From positions 1 through 45,493 of the forward strand of contig QAKW01000068.1 of the NCBI GenBank assembly GCA_003343605.1: DNA of 45,493 nucleotides, in the 5' to 3' direction. Position 1 is the first letter of the stretch; every line of letters starts with the position of its first letter. Shown one piece after another: positions 1-9,042 of the stretch. The notes under the pieces were generated by a model, which was not told the origin of the DNA, did not search any database, and was given only the letters and a program-made list of their open reading frames with translations. Source of the stretch: Clostridiales bacterium. Lineage in GTDB: Bacteria; Bacillota; Clostridia; Oscillospirales; QAKW01. The translations under genes and the position numbers were made by a program.

Positions 1-2
1 AA

Positions 3-350
3 GATGCTGTGGTTGCGGCCGCGCGGATCAATCAGACGCAGGTGCCGGAATATCAAAACGCTTTATGGCAATATCGGGATGCTCCCCCGGAACAGATCAT
101 GGTTTTGCATACGCTTGCTGTGGATCCGGCTTTTGCGGGCAGGGGCTATGGCACAAAATTTGTTGGGTTTTACGAGCATTATGCACTGGAAAACCACTGC
201 CCCTATCTGCGGATGGATACCAATGAACGGAATACGGCGGCGCGCAGCTTATACCGGCGGTTGGGCTACCGGGAGGCGGGCATTGTTCCCTGCGATTTCA
301 ATGGAATTCCGGGTGTCCGGCTGGTTTGCCTGGAAAAATTGCTGCATTAA
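3..350 (+). CDS. GNAT-family N-acetyltransferase (5' truncated by window edge)
   Basis: The frame is open from the window edge to a TAA at 348-350, so only the C-terminal ~115 residues are present. The acetyl-CoA-binding motif A is visible as V-D-P-x-F-A-G-R-G-Y-G-T-K-F, followed by the family's later N-x-x-A-x-x-L-Y-x-x-L-G-Y segment (NTAARSLYRRLGYRE). Such enzymes move an acetyl group from acetyl-CoA to an amine; the substrate cannot be told. A GTG at 9-11 could be read as a start, but it lies inside the fold, so the gene surely begins upstream of the window. A T-arm-like repeat and a strong hairpin follow directly. Confidence 0.8.
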   Translation, partial: DAVVAAARINQTQVPEYQNALWQYRDAPPEQIMVLHTLAVDPAFAGRGYGTKFVGFYEHYALENHCPYLRMDTNERNTAARSLYRRLGYREAGIVPCDFNGIPGVRLVCLEKLLH

Positions 351-382
351 GCCGGCGTGTTCGACTCCCGCCGGCTTAAAGA
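351..382 (+). repeat. T-arm-like intergenic repeat, copy A
   Basis: Right after the acetyltransferase stop codon lies GGCGTG followed by TTCGACTCCCGCCGGCTT. The core GTTCGRCTCCCGYC recurs at 18681-18693 and 28412-28426. This copy lacks five bases before the TTCG core and instead forms an 11-bp stem, TTAAGCCGGCG with CGCCGGCTTAA (348-379). The core resembles a tRNA T-loop, but no tRNA can be folded here. Function unknown. Confidence 0.55.
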
Positions 383-386
383 GGTA

Positions 387-432
387 AAGGATCCCACCGG
401 GCCGCAGCGCGGCCCGGTGGGATCCTTCTGAT
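387..432 (+). terminator. Strong hairpin, probable transcription terminator
   Basis: A perfect 19-bp inverted repeat (387-405 with 409-427) has a 3-nt AGC loop and is followed by TTCTGATT. The U-tract is weak, but the stem is very stable and GC-rich. It separates the acetyltransferase from the two-component operon and can work in either direction. Confidence 0.75.
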
Positions 433-438
433 TCCGGG

Positions 439-467
439 TTGCCTTTTAAACAGGCTTGTGATACAAT
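439..467 (+). promoter_or_regulatory. Sigma-A-type promoter of the first two-component operon
   Basis: TTGCCT at 439-444 and TACAAT at 462-467 are separated by exactly 17 bp. Transcription would start near 474, just upstream of the AAGGAGG ribosome site at 476-482 of the response-regulator gene. Confidence 0.65.
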
Positions 468-491
468 AAACGAAAAAGGAGGCGGTGGACG

Positions 492-1160
492 TTGACGAAA
501 ATATTACTGGTGGAAGACGACCGGAGCATTGTGGCCTCCCTGACGGCGTTTTTAAGAGAAGAGGGTTTTGAAGTGGATTCTGCAAACGGGCAGAAAAGCG
601 CGCTGGAAAAGCTCGCCGGCGGCGGTGCCGAACTGGTTTTGCTGGATGTTTCCCTGGCGGATGGTAACGGCTTTGCGCTCTGCTCGGCAATTAAAAAGAA
701 TTATGAAACGCCGGTTATTTTTCTCACGGCCAGCGCCGATGAATACAGCGCGGTAACCGGCCTTGATCTCGGGGCCGATGATTATATCAATAAACCCTTC
801 CGCCCGCGGGAGCTGGTTTCCCGCATCCGCAGCGTGCTGCGGCGCAGCCGCCCGGTCGGCGGAGTGCTGGAGCTGGGCCCTCTGCGGGTGGATCCGGAAA
901 AAGCGCAGGTGCGCAAAAACGGGCAGGAGATTTTTTTATCGGCGCTGGAATACCGGCTGCTGCTGGTATTTCTCAATAACCGCGGTATTGTGCTCAGCCG
1001 GAGCCGCCTGCTGGAGGAAATCTGGGATATTGCGGGAGAATTTGTAAACGACAATACGCTCACGGTTTATATCAAACGCCTGCGGGATAAGATTGAAGAC
1101 GATCCCCAGAACCCGGCCCTGATCCGAACGGTGAGAGGGCTCGGCTATAAAGCGGGGTAA
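492..1160 (+). CDS. OmpR/PhoB-family response regulator
   Basis: A 222-residue DNA-binding response regulator of normal family length. The receiver domain (about 1-115) has the acidic pair D9/D10, phospho-acceptor Asp52, Thr79 and Lys101. The winged-helix output domain (about 125-220) ends with the typical IRTVRGLGYKAG strand. The start is TTG at 492, chosen because AAGGAGG lies 9 nt upstream. The sensor kinase follows 5 nt after the stop, and an ABC transporter with an FtsX-like permease comes next. This order is typical of systems that sense antimicrobial peptides or envelope stress, in which the regulator activates the transporter; the inducer cannot be predicted from sequence. Confidence 0.93.
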   Translation: MTKILLVEDDRSIVASLTAFLREEGFEVDSANGQKSALEKLAGGGAELVLLDVSLADGNGFALCSAIKKNYETPVIFLTASADEYSAVTGLDLGADDYINKPFRPRELVSRIRSVLRRSRPVGGVLELGPLRVDPEKAQVRKNGQEIFLSALEYRLLLVFLNNRGIVLSRSRLLEEIWDIAGEFVNDNTLTVYIKRLRDKIEDDPQNPALIRTVRGLGYKAG

Positions 1161-1165
1161 GCACT

Positions 1166-2176
1166 ATGGGCTGGTTTCGAAATCCGGAGCTTCGCCTGTT
1201 GCTGCCGCTTTACCTGCTCGCGGCGGCGATTTCGGTGGGCGGCGGATTCTGGGCGGGTGGTTTGCGCGGCGCCGGCGCCGCGCTGCTGAGCCTTTTTCTG
1301 CTTACCGGGCTCTTTGCGCTGCAAACCGGCGTTCGGTACCGGCAGATCCGCGCCTTCAGCCATGATATCGACCGGATTCTGCATGGCGCGGAAAAGGTGC
1401 AGTGGGAGCATTATGCGGAAGGCGAGCTGGCGATTCTTCAGAATGAGATCCGCAAGCTGACGCTGGAGCTGCGGGATCAGGCGGGGGCGCTTCAGCAGGA
1501 TAAGCGGCAGCTTGCGGATTTTCTGGCGGATATCTCCCACCAGCTGCGCACGCCGCTTACTTCGATTAATCTGATCATTTCCATGCTGGGCAAGCATGAT
1601 TTGCCGGAGGAAGAGCGGCTGAGGAGCATGCGGGAGCTGCAGAAGCTTCTGCAGCGAATGGATTGGCTGATTCAATCGCTGCTTAAAATGTCCCGGCTGG
1701 ACAGTAATACCGCCTACCTGCAAAAAACACCGGTCTCCGTAAGCAGGCTGATCGAAAAAGCGGCGGAGGCGCTGGCGGTTCCCATGGATCTCCGGGGGCA
1801 GGAATTGATTCTGCAGATTGCGGAAGGCGCCGGATTTGCCGGAGATTTTGCCTGGTCGTGCGAAGCGGTTGGAAATATTTTGAAAAACTGCATGGAGCAT
1901 ACGCCTCCCGGCGGGGCAATCCGGGTAGAGGCTTCTGAAAACGCTCTTTTCTGTGAAATCCTGATCAGCGATAATGGAAGCGGAATCGATCCGCAGGATC
2001 TTCCGCATCTGTTTGAGCGGTTTTACCGCGGCAGGGATGCCGGGGAGCAGAGCATCGGGATCGGCCTTGCGCTCTCGCGCATGATCGTTTCCCGGCAAAA
2101 CGGAACCATCCGGGCCGAAAACCTGCCGGAAGGCGGGGCCCGTTTTATCCTGCGTTTTTATAAAGAGATAATATAG
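1166..2176 (+). CDS. Short intramembrane-sensing-type histidine kinase
   Basis: This 336-residue sensor kinase has two closely spaced membrane helices (about 11-29 and 35-52) and almost no extracellular loop, the layout of intramembrane-sensing kinases that work with ABC transporters. A linker leads to the dimerisation/phospho-acceptor motif DISHQLRTPLTSI with His125. The N-box NILKNCMEHTPPGG, G1 box DNGSGID and G2 box GIGLALSRMI of the ATPase domain are all present. It ends with TAG at 2174-2176, which shows that TAG works as a stop in this genome. It presumably phosphorylates the regulator at 492. A hairpin follows at once. Confidence 0.92.
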   Translation: MGWFRNPELRLLLPLYLLAAAISVGGGFWAGGLRGAGAALLSLFLLTGLFALQTGVRYRQIRAFSHDIDRILHGAEKVQWEHYAEGELAILQNEIRKLTLELRDQAGALQQDKRQLADFLADISHQLRTPLTSINLIISMLGKHDLPEEERLRSMRELQKLLQRMDWLIQSLLKMSRLDSNTAYLQKTPVSVSRLIEKAAEALAVPMDLRGQELILQIAEGAGFAGDFAWSCEAVGNILKNCMEHTPPGGAIRVEASENALFCEILISDNGSGIDPQDLPHLFERFYRGRDAGEQSIGIGLALSRMIVSRQNGTIRAENLPEGGARFILRFYKEII

Positions 2177-2208
2177 GCGCCCGGAAATGGTTCCGGGCGC
2201 TTCATTTA
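2177..2208 (+). terminator. Rho-independent terminator after the sensor kinase
   Basis: GCGCCCGGAA pairs perfectly with TTCCGGGCGC around an ATGG loop (2177-2200), followed by TTCATTT. It begins one base after the kinase stop codon and separates the kinase from the transporter operon, which therefore needs its own promoter. Confidence 0.8.
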
Positions 2209-2266
2209 TGAAGTGACGGTTTTGTAATAAAAAAGTCACTTCACCGTCATTTGCAGCAGGTATGAT
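2209..2266 (+). promoter_or_regulatory. Probable regulated promoter of the ABC transporter operon
   Basis: A perfect inverted repeat TGAAGTGAC (2209-2217) and GTCACTTCA (2235-2243) lies upstream of a TATGAT -10 box (2261-2266). The right arm sits where a -35 element should be, and the sequence there (ACTTCA) is a poor -35. Overlapping TGACGGT (2214-2220) and ACCGTCA (2243-2249) form a second inverted pair. A poor -35 covered by a repeat fits activation by a response regulator, most simply the one encoded at 492. This is inference. Confidence 0.5.
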
Positions 2267-2294
2267 AAAGCTATTCAAAGCAAAGGAGCATGTT

Positions 2295-2978
2295 ATGGAA
2301 CTTCTGAGAGTAGAAAATTTGATCAAAACCTATGGCAAAGGAGAAAACGAAGTTCGGGCGCTGGATGGCGTTTCCTTTTCGGTGGAAAAGGGAGAATTCC
2401 TGGCGATCATCGGGCCCTCCGGATCGGGAAAATCCACGCTGCTGCATATTCTCGGCGGCGTTGATAAGCCGACCGGCGGTAGGGTTTATATGGACGGAAG
2501 CGATATCTATGCAAAAAACGATGAACAGCTTGCGATTTTTCGTCGCCGGGAAGTGGGGCTGATCTATCAGTTCTATAATCTGATTCCGGTTTTAAATGTT
2601 ACCGAAAATATGACGCTTCCGGTTTTGCTCGATGGCCGCCGCGTTAATGAAGAGCGGCTTTCGGAATTGCTTGAGATCCTGCAGCTGAAGGGGCGGGAAG
2701 GGCATCTGCCCAATCAGCTTTCCGGCGGGCAGCAGCAGCGGGTTTCCATTGGCCGGGCGCTGATGAACGCGCCGATGGTGGTGCTGGCAGACGAGCCGAC
2801 CGGCAACCTGGATTCCAAAAACAGCCAGGAGATTGTGGAGCTGCTGAAACTTTCCAACCGGAAATACAACCAGACCCTGATTGTGATTACCCATGATGAG
2901 AATATTGCGCTGCAGGCCGACCGGGTGATCGCCATCGAAGACGGAAAAATTACCCGCGACGAGGTGATCCGCAAATGA
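2295..2978 (+). CDS. ABC transporter ATP-binding protein (MacB/LolD/BceA type)
   Basis: A 227-residue nucleotide-binding subunit. Walker A is GPSGSGKST, the signature is LSGGQQQRVSIGRAL, Walker B is VVLADEPTGNLDS and the switch histidine is in VITHDE; all are intact. LDS after Walker B is typical of the LolD/MacB/BceA group that pairs with FtsX-like permeases. ATG at 2295 is preferred because AAAGGAG ends 6 nt before it; an in-frame ATG at 2262 has no comparable site and overlaps the -10 box. The stop overlaps the permease start (ATGA at 2975-2978), so the two are translationally coupled. Confidence 0.93.
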   Translation: MELLRVENLIKTYGKGENEVRALDGVSFSVEKGEFLAIIGPSGSGKSTLLHILGGVDKPTGGRVYMDGSDIYAKNDEQLAIFRRREVGLIYQFYNLIPVLNVTENMTLPVLLDGRRVNEERLSELLEILQLKGREGHLPNQLSGGQQQRVSIGRALMNAPMVVLADEPTGNLDSKNSQEIVELLKLSNRKYNQTLIVITHDENIALQADRVIAIEDGKITRDEVIRK

Positions 2979-5650
2979 ATATCCTCAACCGGGTTGCGCT
3001 GAAAACGCTCATGAAGAATAAAACGCGCACATGGGTTACCATCATCGGCATTGTGCTTTCGGCCGCGATGTTTACAGCGGTAACCACCTGCGTATCCAGC
3101 CTGCAAAACTATATGCTGGAGCTGATCAAGGCGACAGACGGCGTATGGCATGGTGCGGAATACAGTGTCGGCGCGGAAGATCTGGCTGCTCTGCGGCAGC
3201 GGGATGATATTAAACGCATTACCGCGCTGGAAAATACGGGCTACGCGCTGATTGGCAGTAAAAATGAATATAAGCCCTATCTGATGATTCAGGGGATGGA
3301 CGATCAAACCGCGGCGCTGCTGCCGCTTCACCTGATCTCCGGCCGGCTGCCGGAGCAGGAAGGGGAAATTCTGCTGCCCAAGCATCTTTCTACCAACGGC
3401 GGCGTAAATTATGCGCTGGGCGACCGGCTGGAGCTGGAGCTGGGCGCACGGACGATCGATGGAGAACCGCTGAATCAGCAAAATTCTTTCGTGGAATCGG
3501 AACGCTTTACGCCGCGGCTGCGGCGCAGCTACACCGTGGTGGGGTTTTATGAACGCCCGACCTTTGAAAGCTACAGCGCACCCGGCTATACCGCCCTTAC
3601 GATCGGCTCCGCGGCGCAGGGCGATTACGATGTTTACATCGAAATGAAGAACATGAGCGATATTTATGCGCTGCTGGAAGAGAGCGCCTATGCCAATACG
3701 GTAAACAGCGAGCTGCTGCGCTACAGCGGAAGCTCCAGAGAAAGCAGCTTCAATTCCGTGCTTTACAGCATGGCCGCAATTCTGATTGCGATTATTGTTT
3801 TCGGCTCTATTTCACTGATCTATAATGCATTTTCCATTTCGGTAAGCGAGCGGACACGGCAATTCGGAATTCTCAAATCCATCGGCGCAACCAACCGCCA
3901 GATCCACCGCAGCGTTCTTTTTGAGGCGCTGGTTCTTTCCGCGGCGGGGATCCCGCTTGGCGTGCTTTCGGGTATCGCCGGGATCGGAATCACGCTTCGG
4001 TGCACCGGCGGGCTTTTCGAGGCGATGGATTTAACCGAATACGGCGTTGCCCTGGATCTTCACGTATCGGTTCCTTCGATTGTGATTGCCGCGGCGATCG
4101 GCCTGATAACGGTGCTGGTTTCCGCCTGGCTGCCCGCCCGTAAGGCGATCCGAAGAAGCGCCATCGATTCCATCCGGCAGACCGGCGATGTGGCGATTCG
4201 GGCGCGCAGGGTGAAGAGCGCCGCCTGGGTTTACCGGCTGTTTGGCTTTGAAGGCATGCTGGCCAATAAAAACTTTAAGCGCAACCGGAAGAAATACCGG
4301 GCCACGGTGCTTTCGCTTTTCCTGAGCGTGGTGCTGTTTATTTCGGCAAGCAGCTTCTGCTCCTATATGAACCGCTCGGTTAACGCGCTGGTAGAGAAAA
4401 CCGATTGGGATATTACCTATGGTTTAGAGCTGGAGGAAACCGATCTGACCCCGGCGCAGATGCAGGAAAAGATGCTGGCGCTCAAAGCGGTGACCGATGT
4501 GGAATATGCCGCAAATATTGCCTTCAGCACGTATTATCAGGATGAAGATCTGAATCCCGATTATCTGAACTGGCGCAATAAGCAGGAAGAACTGGAAGAA
4601 GGCTCCGATGGGAGCGATATGCAGGCCCAGGAGCGCGAAGCGATGCCGACACGGTTTGTTTTTCTGGAAGACCAGGCGTATGAGCGGTGGCTCCGGGAAA
4701 ACAAGCTGGATCCCCAAGCCTTCGGCTTTGCGGCAGAGCCCCGCGCGGTAGCGCTGGATTTTCTGAAATATTGGGAGCCCGGCGAGCAGAAATATTATTC
4801 CTTTCCTTTCTTTGGAAAAAATGAGGTTTCCTATTCTTTTACGCTGATTCCGGAGACCGTGGATGATTTCCGCCTGGTGGATTCACGCAACACGGACGGG
4901 GAAAAAAACGTCTATATTTATGAGAATGAAACGGGGGAACGGCGGGAATACGCGGAGGATGACCCGCTGATGATGCGCAGCGGAACAATCGGCGCGCGCC
5001 TTTCAAATGGTTCGCTCGGAATTGCGCTCAGTTCCTATATGCCGACGCTGGTTTATCCCTTAAGTGTGAGAAACACGGTTTTGAGCACGGGCCGGGAGAT
5101 GACGGCGGTGGATTTTTATATCAAGTCCTCATCGCCCAAGACGGCCGAAGCCGATCTGCACAATCTGCTTACCGAGCTGAATCTTTCTGCGGATCAGCTT
5201 TACAATGTGGCGTCACAGCAGGAATCAGAACGGGCGCTGGTGGGTATCGTGAATATTTTTTCCTATGGATTTATCATCCTGATATCCCTGATCGCGCTGG
5301 CCAATGTTTTCAATACCATCTCCACCAACATCAGCCTCCGGCGGCGGGAGTTCGCCATGCTCAAATCAGTTGGCATGACACAGCGCGGCTTTAACCGGAT
5401 GATGAACTACGAGTGCATTCTTTATGGCGCGAAGGGGCTGATCTACGGCCTGCCGGCGGCAGTGGCGGTTACCTTTTTTATTTACCGTTCCATACTGAAC
5501 GGCTGGGAAACTTCATTTTATCTGCCCTGGTACAGTGTGGCGATCGCCGTGTGCAGCGTTTTTCTAGTGGTTTTCGCCACGATGCTGTATTCCATGCGGA
5601 AAATCAAAAAAGATAACCCGATCGATGCGCTGAAAAATGAAAATCTTTAA
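2975..5650 (+). CDS. FtsX-like ABC transporter permease, duplicated type
   Basis: An 891-residue permease built as two FtsX units. The first has a membrane helix near residues 19-38, a large extracytoplasmic domain, then three helices (about 262-285, 310-335, 365-390). The second has a helix near 437-458, another large external domain, and three helices in the last 130 residues. The cytoplasmic motif LKSIGATNRQIHR recurs as LKSVGMTQRGFNR before the last helices, which shows the internal duplication. It works with the ATPase at 2295. Proteins of this kind in Clostridia are linked to peptide export, antimicrobial-peptide defence or lipoprotein handling; the substrate is unknown. Confidence 0.9.
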   Translation: MNILNRVALKTLMKNKTRTWVTIIGIVLSAAMFTAVTTCVSSLQNYMLELIKATDGVWHGAEYSVGAEDLAALRQRDDIKRITALENTGYALIGSKNEYKPYLMIQGMDDQTAALLPLHLISGRLPEQEGEILLPKHLSTNGGVNYALGDRLELELGARTIDGEPLNQQNSFVESERFTPRLRRSYTVVGFYERPTFESYSAPGYTALTIGSAAQGDYDVYIEMKNMSDIYALLEESAYANTVNSELLRYSGSSRESSFNSVLYSMAAILIAIIVFGSISLIYNAFSISVSERTRQFGILKSIGATNRQIHRSVLFEALVLSAAGIPLGVLSGIAGIGITLRCTGGLFEAMDLTEYGVALDLHVSVPSIVIAAAIGLITVLVSAWLPARKAIRRSAIDSIRQTGDVAIRARRVKSAAWVYRLFGFEGMLANKNFKRNRKKYRATVLSLFLSVVLFISASSFCSYMNRSVNALVEKTDWDITYGLELEETDLTPAQMQEKMLALKAVTDVEYAANIAFSTYYQDEDLNPDYLNWRNKQEELEEGSDGSDMQAQEREAMPTRFVFLEDQAYERWLRENKLDPQAFGFAAEPRAVALDFLKYWEPGEQKYYSFPFFGKNEVSYSFTLIPETVDDFRLVDSRNTDGEKNVYIYENETGERREYAEDDPLMMRSGTIGARLSNGSLGIALSSYMPTLVYPLSVRNTVLSTGREMTAVDFYIKSSSPKTAEADLHNLLTELNLSADQLYNVASQQESERALVGIVNIFSYGFIILISLIALANVFNTISTNISLRRREFAMLKSVGMTQRGFNRMMNYECILYGAKGLIYGLPAAVAVTFFIYRSILNGWETSFYLPWYSVAIAVCSVFLVVFATMLYSMRKIKKDNPIDALKNENL

Positions 5651-5779
5651 GAAAAGCGAAACGGTTCTCCCCCTTTCAAGACTCTATCTCTATACCATCG
5701 ATTGATCAATAGGGGATGAACTGCCCCGCCGTTTGGACGCGGCGGGGCGGGCGGTTCCTGATAGAAGGAGGATGTTGAT
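5651..5779. other. Intergenic spacer with GC-rich hairpin
   Basis: GCCCCGCCG (5723-5731) pairs perfectly with CGGCGGGGC (5740-5748) around an 8-nt loop. No U-tract follows on the plus strand, so it may be a weak or Rho-assisted terminator for the upstream transporter or an mRNA end-stabilising stem. AGAAGGAGG at 5763-5771 is the ribosome site of the next gene. I see no receiver domain encoded here and no convincing promoter. Confidence 0.4.
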
Positions 5780-6067
5780 ATGGAATATTACGTGGATCAG
5801 ACCTGCCGGACGGTCTATAAGGGACATGAGGCCATCGCCATGACCCGCAAGGAGTTTGCCATCCTGATGCTGCTGATGCACAATCGGGGAAAGCCGCTGG
5901 ATGTGGTTACCATTTACGAGCAGGTTTGGGAAGAGCAGTATCTGCCCTCTTCGCAGAATACCGTGATGGTACATATTCTGCATCTGCGCAAAAAGCTGGA
6001 GGATGATCCGGCCCGCCCGCGCCTCATTCGCACGGTTTGGGGCCGGGGCTATCAGATGGATGCCTGA
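5780..6067 (+). CDS. Stand-alone OmpR-type winged-helix DNA-binding protein
   Basis: This 95-residue protein consists only of the output domain of an OmpR/PhoB regulator: TRKEFAILMLLMHNRG, the recognition-helix segment NTVMVHILHLRKKLEDDP and the closing IRTVWGRGYQMDA. It has no receiver domain, and the upstream DNA does not encode one in any continuous frame. A strong AAGGAGG lies 8 nt before the ATG, so it looks like a real small gene and not just a decayed tail. It lies directly before the promoter of the amber-interrupted transporter, whose repeats resemble OmpR-type sites. It may bind DNA without phosphorylation control or compete with the regulator at 10580; both are inference. Confidence 0.75.
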   Translation: MEYYVDQTCRTVYKGHEAIAMTRKEFAILMLLMHNRGKPLDVVTIYEQVWEEQYLPSSQNTVMVHILHLRKKLEDDPARPRLIRTVWGRGYQMDA

Positions 6068-6128
6068 GAATCCTAAATAAATCTTAAAGATTTCAACCAT
6101 TGAATCCTAAGGAAATATATGGGATAAT
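6068..6128 (+). promoter_or_regulatory. Promoter with three direct-repeat operator half-sites
   Basis: TTGAAT (6100-6105) and GATAAT (6123-6128) are 17 bp apart. RAATCYTAA occurs at 6068-6076, 6079-6087 and 6102-6110, that is at steps of 11 and 23 bp, so on the same face of the helix. The last copy overlaps the -35 box. Phased direct repeats are the usual binding pattern of OmpR/PhoB regulators. A similar pair (GATTCTTAA and GATTTTAAG) lies at the promoter of the regulator gene at 10580. Confidence 0.55.
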
Positions 6129-6236
6129 AACCGCAGGCGGTTAAGACCGTTTTAAACGGCATGTGCCGGTGTTATGACCGGGCCTTTTACGGCCCCAAAC
6201 AGCTGAAGAACAATCGATTAAAAAGGAGACGGATTC

Positions 6237-9002
6237 ATGCTTGAAACAAAGGGTCTATATAAGATCTATTAGCCCAAAAAAGGCGTTCCGGTTACGGCGC
6301 TGAACAACGTGACCATTCAATTCCCCGATCGCGGCATGGTATTTCTGCTGGGCAAATCGGGAAGCGGCAAATCAACGCTGCTCAATGTGCTGGGCGGCCT
6401 GGATCAATATGATAAAGGGGAAATCATCATCAAAGGGGTTTCCTCCCGCGATTTCAAACAGCAGCATTTTGATTCCTACCGCAACACCTACGTTGGTTTT
6501 ATTTTTCAGGAATACAATGTTTTGGAGGATTTTACCGTTGGCGCCAATATCGGCCTTGCGCTGGAGCTGCAGGGTAAAAAGGCCGCCGATGAAGAAATCA
6601 ATGAAATTCTGGAGCAGGTCGATCTGCAGGGATATGGAAGCCGCAAGCCAAACGAGCTTTCCGGCGGGCAGAAGCAGCGGGTGGCCATTGCCCGCGCGCT
6701 GGTGAAAAAGCCGGAGATCATCATGGCCGATGAGCCGACCGGCGCGCTGGATTCCAATACCGGCCGGCAGGTGCTGGACACACTCAAAAAACTCTCGGCC
6801 GATAAGCTGGTGATCGTGGTTTCCCACGACCGCGAATTTGCCGAGCAGTATGCCGATCGGATCATAGAACTGGCCGATGGTATCGTGATCAGCGATATGG
6901 AGCGCAGCCCGCAGGAATCCGCGGTGCCGGAAGAAGCGGAGGGCCTTACCTTTGGCGAGCACGGAATCGAAGTTGCCGCGGGATACGCGCTGACCGAAGA
7001 GGACCGCCTTGCCATCAATGAATATCTGGCGGGCATGAAAAAGGGCGGCAGGCTTTCCATTCGCACATCCGGACGGAAAAGGGCGGGCGGCTTTGCCCCA
7101 ACCGATCCGGGAAGGATCGCCCGGCAGGACGGCTCTCACTTCCAATTAATTAAATCAAAGCTGCCGCTGCACAACGCCTTTAAAATCGGCGGAAGCGGCC
7201 TAAAGCATAAAAAGGTGCGGCTGGTGATTACCATTTTCCTCTCCTGCATTGCTTTCGGACTGTTTGGGCTGGCCGATACCTTCGGCGCCTATAACCATGT
7301 TTCAACCTGTACCAAATCGATCCTCGATACCGGAATAACCTATACCTCGATTGTCAAGGCGAAAAAGGCGGGCAGCGGCCTCAATTCCTACTGGCGCGAT
7401 TACGGCTATACGCTCACCGATGAGGAGCTGAAGCAATTTGAGGCCGAGACCGGCGTACATCTCAGAGGGGTTTACAAGCCGGGCGGTGCCGACCTGTCCT
7501 TTTCAAATCAGATCGATTCTGCAATCAGCCTGAGCAAAACGGATTATCAGATCTACGCAACCGCATTCAGCGGATATGCTGAAATCAGTGAGGCGGATCT
7601 CAAGGCGATGGGTTATTCGCTGCTTGCAGGGAAGCTGCCCGATGGCAATAAAGATGAAATTGCCATCAGCGCGTATCTGGCAGAAACCTTTATCAGAGCC
7701 GGGTATGCCCCGGCTACCGCAGAAGGGACGCCGGTTTACCAGAAGATCGGTTCCGCCGCCGATATGGTGGGGAAGGTGCTGACGCTCGACGGAAAGGATT
7801 TTACAGTTTCCGGCGTGGTGGACACCCGGATGGATCTTGCGCGCTATACCCCTCTGCTGGAAGAAAAAGAGTATATGACAACGGCTGAAAAGCTGGTCTA
7901 CTTTGCGCTGGCAAATGAATTTTCCTACAGCTCAAGATACAGCCTGGCATGCGTGGCCATGGTCGGCAGCGGCATGATGGAAAAGCTGATTGCCGCACAG
8001 CCGCCGGTAAAGGATCTTACGGCGGGTAATCTCTATTTCTATAATGACACGATGGGCTTTAATCCGCAGTATATCGGCCGTCTGAGCGATTTCAAAAAAG
8101 ACCAGATCCTCTGGCTGGACGGGGAAAAAGAGACACTCGGCGAAAAGGAAATCATTCTCACAAGCGATCTGCTGGCGGAAAGCGGCCTGGCGCAGGATAC
8201 GGCGGTTTATGGCGGCGCAGATTCCGAGCTGCCGGAACAAATGGATCCGCAGGCACTGATTGCACTTGCCCAAAAGATGGGCAGCCTGCGCGGCGGCAGC
8301 TATTCCTATACTGCGGAAGATTCTGAGGAGCTGAGCGATTACCGGATTGTTGGCGTTATCGATATTGGAAGCGGCGGCTGGATGTATTCCGCAGTGATAA
8401 CCGGCGATGCGCTCTATCAGCAGATGACAGAAGATACCGCGGGCGATTACAGCTTTGCCGTGGGCGGCATGCCGGAGGATCAGGCGAAGATCCGCCAGCT
8501 GGTATCCTATTGCTATCGGGAAGATACGAATATTCGGTTCCCCCTGCAGAATTCCGTTACCTATGAGCTGGACATCGTTCACGATGCGTTGAAAATGCTT
8601 TCGGAGGTTTTTCTTTACATCGGCCTGTTTTTTGCCGTTTTTGCAGCGCTGATGCTGGCCAATTTCATCAGCACCAGCATTTCCTATAAAAAGCAGGAGA
8701 TCGGCATTCTGCGGGCGATTGGCTCGCGCAGCAGCGATGTATTCCGTATTTTCTTTGCCGAGAGCTTTATCATTGCTATGATCAATTTTGTGTTATCCTG
8801 CATCGGCGTATTCGCGGGAACCGCGGTGATCAATCATTTGCTGCGCAATGAAGTGGGCATCCTGATCACTGTGCTGAATTTCGGCCCGCGGCAGATTCTG
8901 CTGCTGCTGGCGGTCAGCCTGCTGGTTGCAGCGGCCGCAAGCTATATTCCGGTAAAACGGATCGCCTCCAAGCGGCCGATCGACGCCATTCGCAACCGCT
9001 GA
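6237..9002 (+). pseudogene. Fused ABC ATPase-FtsX permease with in-frame amber codon 12
   Basis: An AAAAAGGAG site (6220-6228) precedes ATG 6237, which opens MLETKGLYKIY, then TAG at 6270-6272, then PKKGVPVTALNNVTIQF and an intact remainder of ~910 codons. The ATPase half has Walker A GKSGSGKST, signature LSGGQKQRVAIARAL and Walker B IIMADEPTGALDS. A linker follows, then a membrane helix near 327-347, a large external domain and three C-terminal helices with the FtsX motif ILRAIGSRSSDVFR. Without readthrough the only nearby restart is GTG 6309, which lacks a ribosome site and would lose the first beta strands and the A-loop tyrosine of the ATPase. It could be a fresh pseudogene, a readthrough gene, or a sequencing error. 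The rest of the frame shows no decay, and codon use is like its neighbours. Confidence 0.8.
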
Positions 9003-9042
9003 GTCGGTTTCGTTCATTCAGAGGGAAAGGAGAGACGGCCTG

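Noticed and set aside
6270..6272. Reassigned TAG codon (suppressor genetic code)
   Set aside because: TAG ends several well-defined genes in the window at their normal length (2174, 15367, 26716, 41993).
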